Source: UBA6168 sp964643005 (GTDB taxonomy: Bacteria > Bacteroidota > Bacteroidia > Chitinophagales > Saprospiraceae). Taken from it: a DNA stretch of 14,268 bases. The stretch spans positions 1 through 14,268 of the forward strand of contig CAZXQI010000095.1 of the NCBI GenBank assembly GCA_964643005.1. Direction: 5' to 3'. Made by a program: the position numbers and the translations under genes. Shown piece by piece: positions 8,359-14,268 of this stretch (the stretch's first letter is position 1; each line of letters starts with the position of its first letter). The notes beneath the pieces are model-generated. The model made no database searches. It was not told the origin of the DNA and worked only from the letters and a program-made list of their open reading frames with translations.

Positions 8359-8429
8359 GACTTTATAATTTTCAAAAATGAGAATGACCGGGAAATTAAA
8401 AGCAGGCTATTTTGTTCATATCCTTCAGG

Positions 8430-9380
8430 CTATTGCAGCGTAATCAGGACTAATACAAAACCCTTCCCATTATCCAGTCCTGTCATGGCTTTTCCCACTA
8501 TGGCTCCTCTGGCCTTTCTATGATTCTTTGCCTTCATGGCATGGCCAGGCGTTGGAGAAGAGGTAAGCATATCTCCGGGCTGGATGGCGCCATGGGATGC
8601 ATCCGCCATTACGTACACCCTTCCTGCCAGCGCTACAGGGAAGTCGCCGTTTGCAATGCTTCCGTTTTGCCCCATGTACATTCCAGTGCGGATACCGTTC
8701 GCTCCGCTGATGACGCCTGCGACTTTAGTATCGTAAGCCCTGGTAGTCAGGTTAAGCTGCCCGACATGTTCCGGATTAATGGATACCAACATCCCCGGCT
8801 GAGGCATTGCATTGTCGGCAAATGATATAATGCCAAAATGCTCTGCAATATCGGAGCCACCTAAAATTTGAAGTTCATCTGTGCGGATTCGGCCATGACC
8901 GGATCCTCCATAATTGCCGTCAATTTCGATGGTGACGGGCGTCCCTGTCCCGCCTCTAAGCAAAATCTCTCCACCAATATCCGAGGAAAGATCCTTAGCT
9001 CGAATCTGGATGGTTGTGTTGTCACTGTTGTCCTTTAATGAGATTTCGCCGGAGGACTGGATGCCTGAATGATTTAAAAATAAACGGTTGCCAATATTCA
9101 TGGCTCCACCGAAAAAGGACGAGCCATCATAGTTTACATACATAATGGCCACGCCATTTGAATATTGGCACTCAATGAACTGTCCTGGAATACCGGATAA
9201 ATTTAATGGAGCTTCAATTTCTAAAATGTCGAAACTGTTTGATATGTCTGTTGCGGCCAGTCGGGCGAGAGGCGCACCAGTTGCAGTGCCGTCTGCAGAG
9301 ATCCGGGTTTGAGCTATTGTTTGGAAAGTGAGCAGGATTACTGCCATAAAAAGACCCGATAAAGTAATAATTGATTTCAT
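8430..9380 (-). CDS. Secreted fibre-like surface protein with conserved bacterial C-terminal domain
   Basis: A 316-residue exported protein. Residues 1-23 are a signal peptide ending TIAQ. Residues 25-170 are short beta-strand repeats of the kind seen in tail-fibre or surface-stalk proteins (NIGNRLFLNHSG; GEISLKDNSDNTTIQIRAKD; GGEILLRGG). Residues 173-316 match a conserved domain I recognise from hypothetical bacterial surface proteins but cannot name. Its marks are GGSDIAEHF, a PGMLVSI turn, YDTKVAGVISGANG, PVALAGRVYV, PGDMLTSSPTPGHAMKA, ARGAIVGKAM and a terminal VLVLITLQ. In that family the part before the domain is variable and fibre-like. The start at 9380 gives the signal peptide. It sits between the acidic secreted protein (106 nt away) and the S8 protease (71 nt). 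Function is unknown; a surface structure is inference. Confidence 0.82.
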   Translation of the reverse strand: MKSIITLSGLFMAVILLTFQTIAQTRISADGTATGAPLARLAATDISNSFDILEIEAPLNLSGIPGQFIECQYSNGVAIMYVNYDGSSFFGGAMNIGNRLFLNHSGIQSSGEISLKDNSDNTTIQIRAKDLSSDIGGEILLRGGTGTPVTIEIDGNYGGSGHGRIRTDELQILGGSDIAEHFGIISFADNAMPQPGMLVSINPEHVGQLNLTTRAYDTKVAGVISGANGIRTGMYMGQNGSIANGDFPVALAGRVYVMADASHGAIQPGDMLTSSPTPGHAMKAKNHRKARGAIVGKAMTGLDNGKGFVLVLITLQ

Positions 9381-9486
9381 AAGACAAGTTTTTTTTCGGC
9401 GGTAGAGATTTTACCAGCTACCAGATAACCCGATGGCGTTGGTTTTGGCTGTAAGCCCTCTTTCCGAAATGGATTTAGCGTTGATT

Positions 9487-9960
9487 TTAGTTATTTTCTT
9501 TTGCCGGTGGCGGAGGGATTATTTTAATATCATTAAGTTGAAGTTCCCGTATTTCCATTTCTTCCGAATTGGCAGAGTCGGTAGCTTCTGCCCCCATATC
9601 CTGTTGATTCGGGTTGGCTACAGGCAAAAGAGACCCAGGTTCTCCAGCATTCTCATTCATCGCAGGTAGAGGGATTTGAGGGATAGGGAGCAATCGGGCC
9701 GCTTCTTCCTCGTCTTCACCGCTAAGCGTAGTTTGAACTTTATAGGCTGGCGTAGGCAATTCTATAGTTTCGGGCAGGACAACCTTTTCATTACTATTCA
9801 CGCAATCGTTAATCGCCCGAGGAGGAATTACAGTGCTTATTTTCAACATTTCCTGCTCTATAGATTCGGCAGCGCTTAGCGGAGCTTGCTGCTGGGCTGA
9901 CAACATTGAACTAACCAGTAATAAAATAAATGTACAAGTAAAGATATGATTTGTTTTCAC
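9487..9960 (-). CDS. Unknown secreted acidic, proline-rich protein
   Basis: A 157-residue protein I do not recognise. Residues 1-22 are a signal peptide (FILLLVSSMLSAQ at its end). The mature part is acidic and low in hydrophobic core, with EDEEEAARLL near residue 85, proline-rich stretches (LPIPQIPLPA near 91-100; IIPPPPAKENN at the C-terminus) and one cysteine at about residue 53. It is probably largely disordered. No catalytic motif, lipobox or sorting domain is visible. It is the first gene of the likely operon with the fibre-like protein and the S8 protease. A partner, inhibitor or substrate of one of these is conceivable but is inference from position only. That it is a real gene is supported by its signal peptide, its start position and the candidate -7 box upstream. 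Confidence 0.75.
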   Translation of the reverse strand: MKTNHIFTCTFILLLVSSMLSAQQQAPLSAAESIEQEMLKISTVIPPRAINDCVNSNEKVVLPETIELPTPAYKVQTTLSGEDEEEAARLLPIPQIPLPAMNENAGEPGSLLPVANPNQQDMGAEATDSANSEEMEIRELQLNDIKIIPPPPAKENN

Positions 9961-10042
9961 ATGTAAATGATTAAAGATGGTTTGAAAATAATCTAAGAGA
10001 AGACCTGAAAAGTCAGAATTTTGATAATTTTGGATAAAACTT

Positions 10043-10050
10043 TAAAGGTA
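10043..10050 (-). promoter_or_regulatory. Candidate -7 box for the secreted-protein operon
   Basis: The minus strand reads TACCTTTA, the same octamer as at the adhesin promoter and one base from TAnnTTTG. It lies about 83 nt upstream of the first gene of the operon. No TTTG at the right -33 spacing is seen, so this is tentative. Confidence 0.35.
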
Positions 10051-10065
10051 AAATCTTTACTCAAT

Positions 10066-10305
10066 TTAAAAATAAAATCCTAAGGAAATTTTAGACGAAC
10101 CTCTAAGAGCAGGTTCTTTACAAGGATCAGAAGCCATGATTCTTACAGGCAAATTAATACCGTCTTCCCTTCCAAAACAAAAAGAATGAACGCTCTTCAC
10201 AATGCCCGATTCTGTTTCCACCCTGAGCGGCCAATTCTTTAGAGAGAAATCTTTTCCTTTGCCTAAGTATTGGAGTCGTAAAACATATTGCTTACCTCCA
10301 CTCAA
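10066..10305 (-). CDS. Possible small or truncated protein of unknown function
   Basis: An 79-codon open frame with a TTG start, extendable by 10 codons to an upstream stop without meeting an ATG. The translation is varied and protein-like (QYVLRLQYLGKGKD, GREDGINLPVRIMASDPCKE, KISLGFYF at the end), and codon third positions look like those of real genes here. No signal peptide or known domain is seen. The lack of an ATG suggests either a remnant of a longer gene that lost its N-terminus or a chance open frame. It ends about 105 nt before the acidic secreted protein. The rest of the 9961-10372 gap holds only the candidate -7 box at 10043-10050. Confidence 0.3.
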   Translation of the reverse strand: MSGGKQYVLRLQYLGKGKDFSLKNWPLRVETESGIVKSVHSFCFGREDGINLPVRIMASDPCKEPALRGSSKISLGFYF

Positions 10306-10372
10306 AATGAGGTTCTGAAAAATTCGGGCCTTTTCTCACCAATGAAAACCAATGCACAAAGTCAACTATTGA

Positions 10373-11251
10373 ATGATGCGAGTAAAAATTCCAGCTTGGT
10401 TTCTCTACGCCCTGACGACGACACTCACCTGGGGAATATGGGGAGCTTTTATAGAAATACCCGAAAACGCAGGATTTCCCTCCTCGCTCGGTTTCATCGT
10501 CTGGTCTGTCACCATGATTCCCTTTGCTTTTATAGCCATGCACATTGCCGGCTGGAAGCTGGAACGCCGCTTTGAGACTATACGGGACGGCCTTATCATC
10601 GGCATGACCGGCGCCGGCGGGAACCTGCTGCTCTTCGAGGCGCTGCGCTCCGGCCCGGCCTATATCGTCTTTCCACTCGTTTCTCTGTACCCCGTCGTGA
10701 CGATTATTTTATCCCTTTTTTTTTTAAAGGAAAAAGCTACCCGGAAGCAATGGATTGGCATTGGCCTGGCGCTGATCGCCATCTTCTTCCTGACCAGACA
10801 GGATTCCGGCGATGAAAATGTAAAAGGCGGCGCCTGGTTGATTCTGGCAACTCTTAGCTTCCTGCTGTGGGGCTTCCAAAATGTAGTGTTCAAACTGGCC
10901 AACCGACATAGCACTGCGGAAAGCCTGTTTGTGTACATGACTATCGGAGGGCTTTTGCTGGCGCCCATTGCCTGGTTTATGACGGAACCAGATGCGATCG
11001 TCAACTGGGGACTAAAAGGCTTTTGGCTGCTGGCTTTTCTGCACCTGATTAACTCGGCGGGCGCCCTCGCGCTTATCTATGCCTATCGCTACGGCAAGGC
11101 TATCGTAGTGGCGCCCCTGACAGGGCTGGCGCCCGTCATCACAGTAGTTTTGTCTCTGATTATTTATGCAAAAATTCCCGGTCTCATACTGGCGACTGGA
11201 ATCGTTCTGGCTTCTACGGCCATGCTCCTGCTTTCCGATAGCCAGGAATAG
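10373..11251 (+). CDS. EamA-family (drug/metabolite transporter superfamily) permease
   Basis: A 292-residue inner-membrane protein with about ten transmembrane helices in two EamA repeats. Residues 8-140 form the first (WFLYALTTTLTWGIWGAFIE start; FEALRSGPAYIVFPLVSLYP; LFFLKEKATRKQWIGIGLAL at the end). Residues 150-288 form the second (GGAWLILATLSFLLWG; ALIYAYRYGKAIVVAPLTGL; VVLSLIIYAKIP). The P-x-x-x-L-x-P pattern after helix 4 of each half and the K-E-K loop are typical of the family. The helix between residues 95 and 120 is well conserved in appearance, so the protein looks intact. Tandem ATGs at 10373 and 10376 are both possible starts. It is the only transporter here and is not obviously linked to its neighbours. 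Members export amino acids, sugars or metabolites; the substrate cannot be inferred. Confidence 0.93.
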   Translation: MMRVKIPAWFLYALTTTLTWGIWGAFIEIPENAGFPSSLGFIVWSVTMIPFAFIAMHIAGWKLERRFETIRDGLIIGMTGAGGNLLLFEALRSGPAYIVFPLVSLYPVVTIILSLFFLKEKATRKQWIGIGLALIAIFFLTRQDSGDENVKGGAWLILATLSFLLWGFQNVVFKLANRHSTAESLFVYMTIGGLLLAPIAWFMTEPDAIVNWGLKGFWLLAFLHLINSAGALALIYAYRYGKAIVVAPLTGLAPVITVVLSLIIYAKIPGLILATGIVLASTAMLLLSDSQE

Positions 11252-11256
11252 ATAGA

Positions 11257-11288
11257 GAGAAAATGAAAGGCAGTTGTAAACTACTGCC
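11257..11288 (-). terminator. Possible terminator between the convergent EamA and DUF4919 genes
   Basis: GGCAGT (11269-11274) pairs with ACTGCC (11283-11288) around an 8-nt loop. On the minus strand it is followed by TTTCATTTTC, so it could stop transcripts coming from the DUF4919 gene. On the plus strand no T tract follows. A second short dyad, ATGTT-GTAA-AACAT, lies nearby at about 11305-11318. Support is modest. Confidence 0.35.
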
Positions 11289-11404
11289 CGGTGCGACGTC
11301 CCCCATGTTGTAAAACATCTGCGGGAAAAATGTATGGACTAAACTCAGCCCCCTGGCCATATCCAGGCCGAAGCAAAAACAGAACAAAGGAACCGGCTCG
11401 CTGC

Positions 11405-12097
11405 TTAGCCTCTGTTTTTACGGATAGAACTTTGCATAGCCCGTCGCGGCAGCTCCACATTAAAATAAAAATAGCGTCTCAGCTTTTTGTCGTCTTCTTT
11501 GACAGCCGTTACCAATTGGTAGTTCTGACCGTTTTTGGCGACTAACGATTGCCCGACAGACAGGAAGCCCAATTTGTCCAACACTAGTTCCACGTCGCGG
11601 TTACTGCTCACGACAAAGGCGCTTTCAAAGGAATCGCCCGTACCGCTTTGCAGGGGAATTTCTAACAGAGAGAAATACTTGCGGTAGCCGTGTACCGTGC
11701 CGAGGCTGTCGTCTTGTAGCCAGGCGTTGTAGCCGTCTTCCAACAGAGCCGCGAGGCAGGCCGGATTTTGGGACAGGAAATTATGGAGCAGACTCTGCGC
11801 TTCCTCATAGCGCTCCCGGCGGTTCAGCGAACTGGCGGCGTCCAGCACCCGATCTTCCCGCACCGGATCAAAATCAGGACTTAGCGCATAGCCGTAGTAC
11901 AAGTCGCTCAAATCGCCGGTAGTCAATGTCGCATCTCCCGCATTGAATCTGGTCGCCAGCGACGGATAAAGACTGGTATCCGCCCTTAAGCGCTGTCCCA
12001 GCGCCTCGATACTTTCTCCGAAAATGTTTTGCGCCTGCATTTGGAAAAAGAAAAAAGTGAGGAAGAGGGGAATTAAAATCCGAATAGTTCCTTTCAT
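11405..12097 (-). CDS. Secreted DUF4919-family protein
   Basis: A 230-residue exported protein of unknown function, of a family largely confined to Bacteroidota. Residues 1-22 form a signal peptide with a phenylalanine-rich core, ending QAQ. The mature part shows the family pattern: a helical N-terminal half with DLSDLYYGYALSPDF near residues 62-76 and RYEEAQSLLHNFLSQNP (about 95-111), then DSLGTVHGYRKYFSLLE, a SGTGDSFESAFVVSS turn near 150-164, DVELVLDKLGF, and a C-terminal strand RRYFYFNVELP. Length is typical of the family. A clean TACCTTTG -7 box lies about 120 nt upstream. It is convergent with the EamA gene and divergent from the lipoprotein gene. No catalytic residues are recognisable. 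Confidence 0.85.
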   Translation of the reverse strand: MKGTIRILIPLFLTFFFFQMQAQNIFGESIEALGQRLRADTSLYPSLATRFNAGDATLTTGDLSDLYYGYALSPDFDPVREDRVLDAASSLNRRERYEEAQSLLHNFLSQNPACLAALLEDGYNAWLQDDSLGTVHGYRKYFSLLEIPLQSGTGDSFESAFVVSSNRDVELVLDKLGFLSVGQSLVAKNGQNYQLVTAVKEDDKKLRRYFYFNVELPRRAMQSSIRKNRG

Positions 12098-12218
12098 GTA
12101 TCTGGATGGTTTGAGCTTTTGAAAAAATGGTGCGAATGGGAAAGAGATTAAAATTCAATGGAAATTCCATTAGGGAACAGAGCTGAAAAGCGAACGGCTC
12201 CCCTTGTATTTCTGAGCG

Positions 12219-12226
12219 CAAAGGTA
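12219..12226 (-). promoter_or_regulatory. -7 promoter box of the DUF4919 gene
   Basis: The minus strand reads TACCTTTG followed by CGCTC, an exact TAnnTTTG match about 122 nt upstream of the start. No good -33 TTTG is seen at 19-21 nt. Confidence 0.5.
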
Positions 12227-12526
12227 AACGAAGAGAGCCGGCTTTGATTGTCCGTCCTATAATTCTCCACTAAAAAACGACCTACAGATCAGACGCTATA
12301 AAACATCCGCGCCTGTCGTAGAATTTCTGGACGCCATTCTCCTGATTATTGAAAAGAGAATCAGCAGACAAAGAAGAATCGGGTTTTTTGAGGCGGCTTT
12401 TAAAGGTGGCCGGGCTCGCAGCGCTGCATTGTCGCAAACAGCGATTTCCTCTTTCCCTGCATATATTGATAGTATAGGTAATATTAGCCCCGAAATCTCT
12501 TGCAAACCTCAAAATCCATGCTTAAC

Positions 12527-12547
12527 TTGGCGATATTTTTTCGCCAA
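12527..12547 (+). promoter_or_regulatory. Hairpin or operator just upstream of the lipoprotein start
   Basis: TTGGCGA (12527-12533) and TCGCCAA (12541-12547) are a perfect 7-bp inverted repeat with a T-rich 7-nt spacer, ending 13 nt before the ATG at 12561. The spacer plus the next base (TATTTTTT) is one base from a -7 box. It is either an operator over the promoter or a leader hairpin near the ribosome site. It is not a terminator, as no T tract follows on either strand. Confidence 0.4.
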
Positions 12548-12560
12548 AAACAGATTAATT

Positions 12561-12690
12561 ATGAAAATTAAACCCGCCTTACGCCTTACGCCTTACGTCT
12601 TACGCCTTTTTAGGCCTTTTTCTGCTTAGTTCATGTACTGTAAAAGAGACGACCCTGCCTGATACTACGAATCAAACAAGAGGAATAACC
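12561..12690 (+). other. Out-of-frame lipoprotein signal peptide of the next gene
   Basis: ATG at 12561 opens MKIKPALRLTPYVLRL and hits TAG at 12627 after 22 codons. In the +1 frame, the sequence from about 12585 reads LTSYAFLGLFLLSSC and continues without a stop into the protein at 12691. Together they are the two halves of one lipoprotein signal peptide: basic N-region, hydrophobic core, lipobox LSSC with Cys encoded at 12634-12636. The 130 nt between the two ATGs leave a remainder of 1. Removing one 7-bp repeat unit, or one T from the T5 run at 12607-12611, joins the frames. Confidence 0.7.
12576..12610 (+). repeat. 7-bp tandem repeat (GCCTTAC) in the signal peptide
   Basis: Three exact copies of GCCTTAC (12576-12596), a fourth with one change (GTCTTAC, 12597-12603) and a decayed fifth (GCCTTTT, 12604-12610). 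A 10-bp near-duplicate, GCCTTTTTAG then GCCTTTTTCT, follows at 12604-12623. The unit length is not a multiple of three, so each gain or loss shifts the downstream frame. Confidence 0.9.
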
Positions 12691-13293
12691 ATGCAACAAG
12701 TAAGAGAAGAAGCAAGAATACAATGGGATTCTATAAAAGGTATCCTTGAAGACAGGTTGAATAATTCACTAAGTGTCGCTGAGGGTGCTTCTGGCTTGGA
12801 GGCAGCTTCTTGTAATTGCGCCTTCCGCATTGAAGAGATAAATATTGAAACGCTTGATACTAATCCTAATTTTGGGATTGCGTTCATATCAAGTGCACCT
12901 TGTCCTTATTCGTGCATTTACTATACTGTAGAGTATTTTTCTTCTGAAAACTTATGTGGAGATAATCCCTGTGGTGATAACTGGATACCATTTCCTCCAG
13001 ATGGTTTGCGAAACTTTAATTGCCCAGTTCCAGCATATTCTTTCTTTCCTGTTTATGCTTCTTTTCTAACAGAGGATCCGATTTGTAATGCTAATGATAA
13101 CTTGCCAGATTGGAGTATTACCTTTAGGGTATATTGCCAGGATTCCGAACCGCTCTATTCCTGTGGACTTGGAGGAGGATACGGATATGTTTCTGACCCA
13201 ATCACTTTCTCAGCCGCTACTTCTTCTAACGAGAATGGTTATTCGCAGTTTGCTACTTTCAAATTGTCTGACTGGGCTGCAAGCCGACTTTAG
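12691..13293 (+). CDS. Cysteine-rich surface lipoprotein of unknown function, frame-disrupted at the signal peptide
   Basis: The uninterrupted frame from the first in-frame ATG gives 200 residues I do not recognise, but this ATG is probably internal. The frame stays open upstream to 12565 and encodes the mature lipoprotein N-terminus (CTVKETTLPDTTNQ) behind a signal peptide whose own ATG (12561) is out of frame. The body begins with a charged helix (about residues 1-30), then becomes beta-like and rich in aromatics, Pro and Cys: SCNCAF, PCPYSCIYYTVEYF, LCGDNPCGDNW, VYCQDSEPLYSC. The paired cysteines suggest disulfides in an extracytoplasmic domain. An AGGA six bases before 12691 could allow internal initiation, giving a form without a signal peptide. 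The body shows no internal stops, so the frame is either selected at times or recently broken. The next gene starts 74 nt downstream and may be co-transcribed. Confidence 0.7.
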   Translation: MQQVREEARIQWDSIKGILEDRLNNSLSVAEGASGLEAASCNCAFRIEEINIETLDTNPNFGIAFISSAPCPYSCIYYTVEYFSSENLCGDNPCGDNWIPFPPDGLRNFNCPVPAYSFFPVYASFLTEDPICNANDNLPDWSITFRVYCQDSEPLYSCGLGGGYGYVSDPITFSAATSSNENGYSQFATFKLSDWAASRL

Positions 13294-13348
13294 CGCGTTA
13301 AAATCTACCTCACAAGGAGGCTGCTTAAGGCGCTAACTTCAGGCAGCC
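13290..13348 (+). other. Interleaved inverted repeats (possible pseudoknot) between two secreted-protein genes
   Basis: TTAGCGC (13290-13296) can pair with GCGCTAA (13330-13336), and GGCTGC (13319-13324) with GCAGCC (13343-13348). The two stems interleave, giving either alternative hairpins or an H-type pseudoknot. It overlaps the lipoprotein stop codon. AAGGAGG (13314-13320) partly falls in the second stem but is 47 nt from the next ATG. Confidence 0.3.
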
Positions 13349-13367
13349 CACCTCAAAAGAAATTCCC

Positions 13368-14268
13368 ATGCGCAAATATTTTATCATTTTGCTTTCCTGC
13401 TTTTATGTTTTCTACAGCCATAATATATGCGGACAGTCATCCTCTTTTCAAATATCCCTGGATCCCATTCTCAAATTAGGCGACATTATGGTCAATGAAA
13501 ATGACGATATGGTAGGTATGTTTATTGGACCGCAGGCGGCTGTACCCAATAATGAATTTTATTTGATGGATCTTTCCAAAGGCATAGATTCTCATGGCGC
13601 CAGACGCTTTTTTGATAACGAAGCTCGTTTTGCAGCAATCCATGCGTTGCTGAGAACCGATTATGCCGGCTCCAGTGTGAGTCTGCTTCTCCTTAGTGGG
13701 GGATCTAATTTGGAAGGTGCGCTTTTATACAATTATGATATGGATAATGGCCGCCTATGGATACGGCAGGCAGATAAATCTAATGTAGGAGAAATAACAG
13801 ACTTTTCCAGAGATCCGTCCTCAAAAAGCATGATAGTCGTTGAACTCACAACAATGTATGACAGAATGAGGATTCACTATTTAGACAGCCTCGGCAATAG
13901 CATTTGGAGTAAGAGGCTGCACTTCAGCAAAGAAGGTCTCGATTCGGTTCAGTTGACAACCGGCCAAATTGCATCTTCCCCCTATAATGGATATTACATC
14001 ACCGGCCAGTTTCGCAATTATTACGGCCCCGGTCAAAGCAATTATTTTGTGATAAATGTCAGACCCGACGGTACGCCTGCCATCATGAAAACTATCGGTC
14101 CACATGAACTGGTTCAACTGTACGTCGGAGAGGACGGCGTGTATCTTCTGGGGCCAACTTCTGCGACATTTCCCTTTACCGACAACGCAAAGAATGTCAT
14201 GCTCGCCAAATTTGATCTAAACCTCGATTTTCAATGGGCAAAGGTGTATCACGCAGAAGCTTTTGAGT
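13368..14268 (+). CDS. Secreted, propeller-like protein of unknown function, partial (C-terminus off the right edge)
   Basis: The first 300 residues of an exported protein. Residues 1-22 are a signal peptide (YFIILLSCFYVFYSHNICGQ). The mature part repeats a beta-strand pattern of about 45-60 residues: LLLLSGGSNLEGALLYNYD, then MIVVELTTMYDRMRIHYLDS followed by GNSIWSKRL, then YNGYYITGQFRN and NYFVINVRPDG, then GVYLLGPTSA and MLAKFDLNLDFQWAKVY. Such blades (a statement of value, then 'D..G...W.K') are typical of Bacteroidota secreted beta-propeller proteins, which often end in a type IX sorting domain. Whether one is present lies beyond the window. The start is chosen for the signal peptide. 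It lies 74 nt after the lipoprotein stop in the same direction, so an operon is plausible. Confidence 0.8.
   Translation, partial: MRKYFIILLSCFYVFYSHNICGQSSSFQISLDPILKLGDIMVNENDDMVGMFIGPQAAVPNNEFYLMDLSKGIDSHGARRFFDNEARFAAIHALLRTDYAGSSVSLLLLSGGSNLEGALLYNYDMDNGRLWIRQADKSNVGEITDFSRDPSSKSMIVVELTTMYDRMRIHYLDSLGNSIWSKRLHFSKEGLDSVQLTTGQIASSPYNGYYITGQFRNYYGPGQSNYFVINVRPDGTPAIMKTIGPHELVQLYVGEDGVYLLGPTSATFPFTDNAKNVMLAKFDLNLDFQWAKVYHAEAFE

Larger units (their letters stand above)
12098..12560. other. Divergent intergenic region between DUF4919 and the lipoprotein gene
   Basis: It holds the DUF4919 -7 box (12219-12226) and a hairpin just before the lipoprotein ATG (12527-12547). Several frames are open, including a plus-strand stop-free stretch from about 12228 that reads into the lipoprotein ATG frame. 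None has a convincing start, signal peptide or domain, so I call no gene here. Confidence 0.45.

Noticed and set aside
12282..12512. Two overlapping minus-strand open frames (76 and 69 codons)
   Set aside because: Neither shows a domain or signal peptide, and several frames are open here, which reflects a lack of stop codons rather than coding.
1..14268. CRISPR arrays, tRNA or rRNA genes, insertion sequences, attachment sites
   Set aside because: I saw no regularly spaced repeats, no tRNA-like or rRNA-like sequence, no transposase or integrase motifs and no flanking direct repeats.

Overview
The window looks like chromosomal DNA from a Bacteroidota bacterium, most likely of the Saprospiria/Lewinella/Haliscomenobacter kind (lineage is inference). 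Direct signs are a secreted giant-adhesin-type protein with a choice-of-anchor L domain, SprB-like repeats and a gliding-motility-type C-terminal sorting domain (type IX secretion), a DUF4919 protein, signal peptides ending in A-Q, and -7 boxes of the TAnnTTTG type used by the Bacteroidota primary sigma factor. Most genes encode proteins that leave the cytoplasm.

Layout. Positions 1-6159 hold four genes, all on the minus strand: the N-terminal part of a DegP/HtrA protease (running off the left edge), an OmpA-family lipoprotein, an 808-residue type IX-secreted adhesin-like protein and a membrane protein with two DUF3592-like repeats. Several have their own -7 box and hairpin terminator, so they appear to be mostly separate transcription units. 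Positions 6451-9960 form a likely three-gene minus-strand operon: an unknown acidic secreted protein, a 316-residue fibre-like surface protein and a subtilisin-like (S8) protease, closed by a strong 15-bp-stem terminator just after the protease. Positions 10373-11251 encode an EamA-family transporter on the plus strand, convergent with a minus-strand DUF4919 secreted protein (11405-12097). From 12561 to the right edge, two plus-strand genes encode secreted proteins: a cysteine-rich lipoprotein whose signal peptide is out of frame with its body, and the start of a propeller-like secreted protein.

The most interesting point is at 12561-12690. An ATG followed by a lipoprotein signal peptide is separated from the mature protein by a +1 frame difference, and the signal peptide is encoded by a 7-bp tandem repeat (GCCTTAC). 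Loss of exactly one repeat unit would restore a continuous lipoprotein frame with an LLSSC lipobox. This has the shape of a phase-variable (slipped-strand) surface lipoprotein caught in the OFF state, although a fixed mutation or a sequencing error cannot be excluded from one sequence. Second in interest are the unknown-unknown-protease secreted operon and an 18-bp perfect palindrome lying on the predicted transcription start of the adhesin gene.
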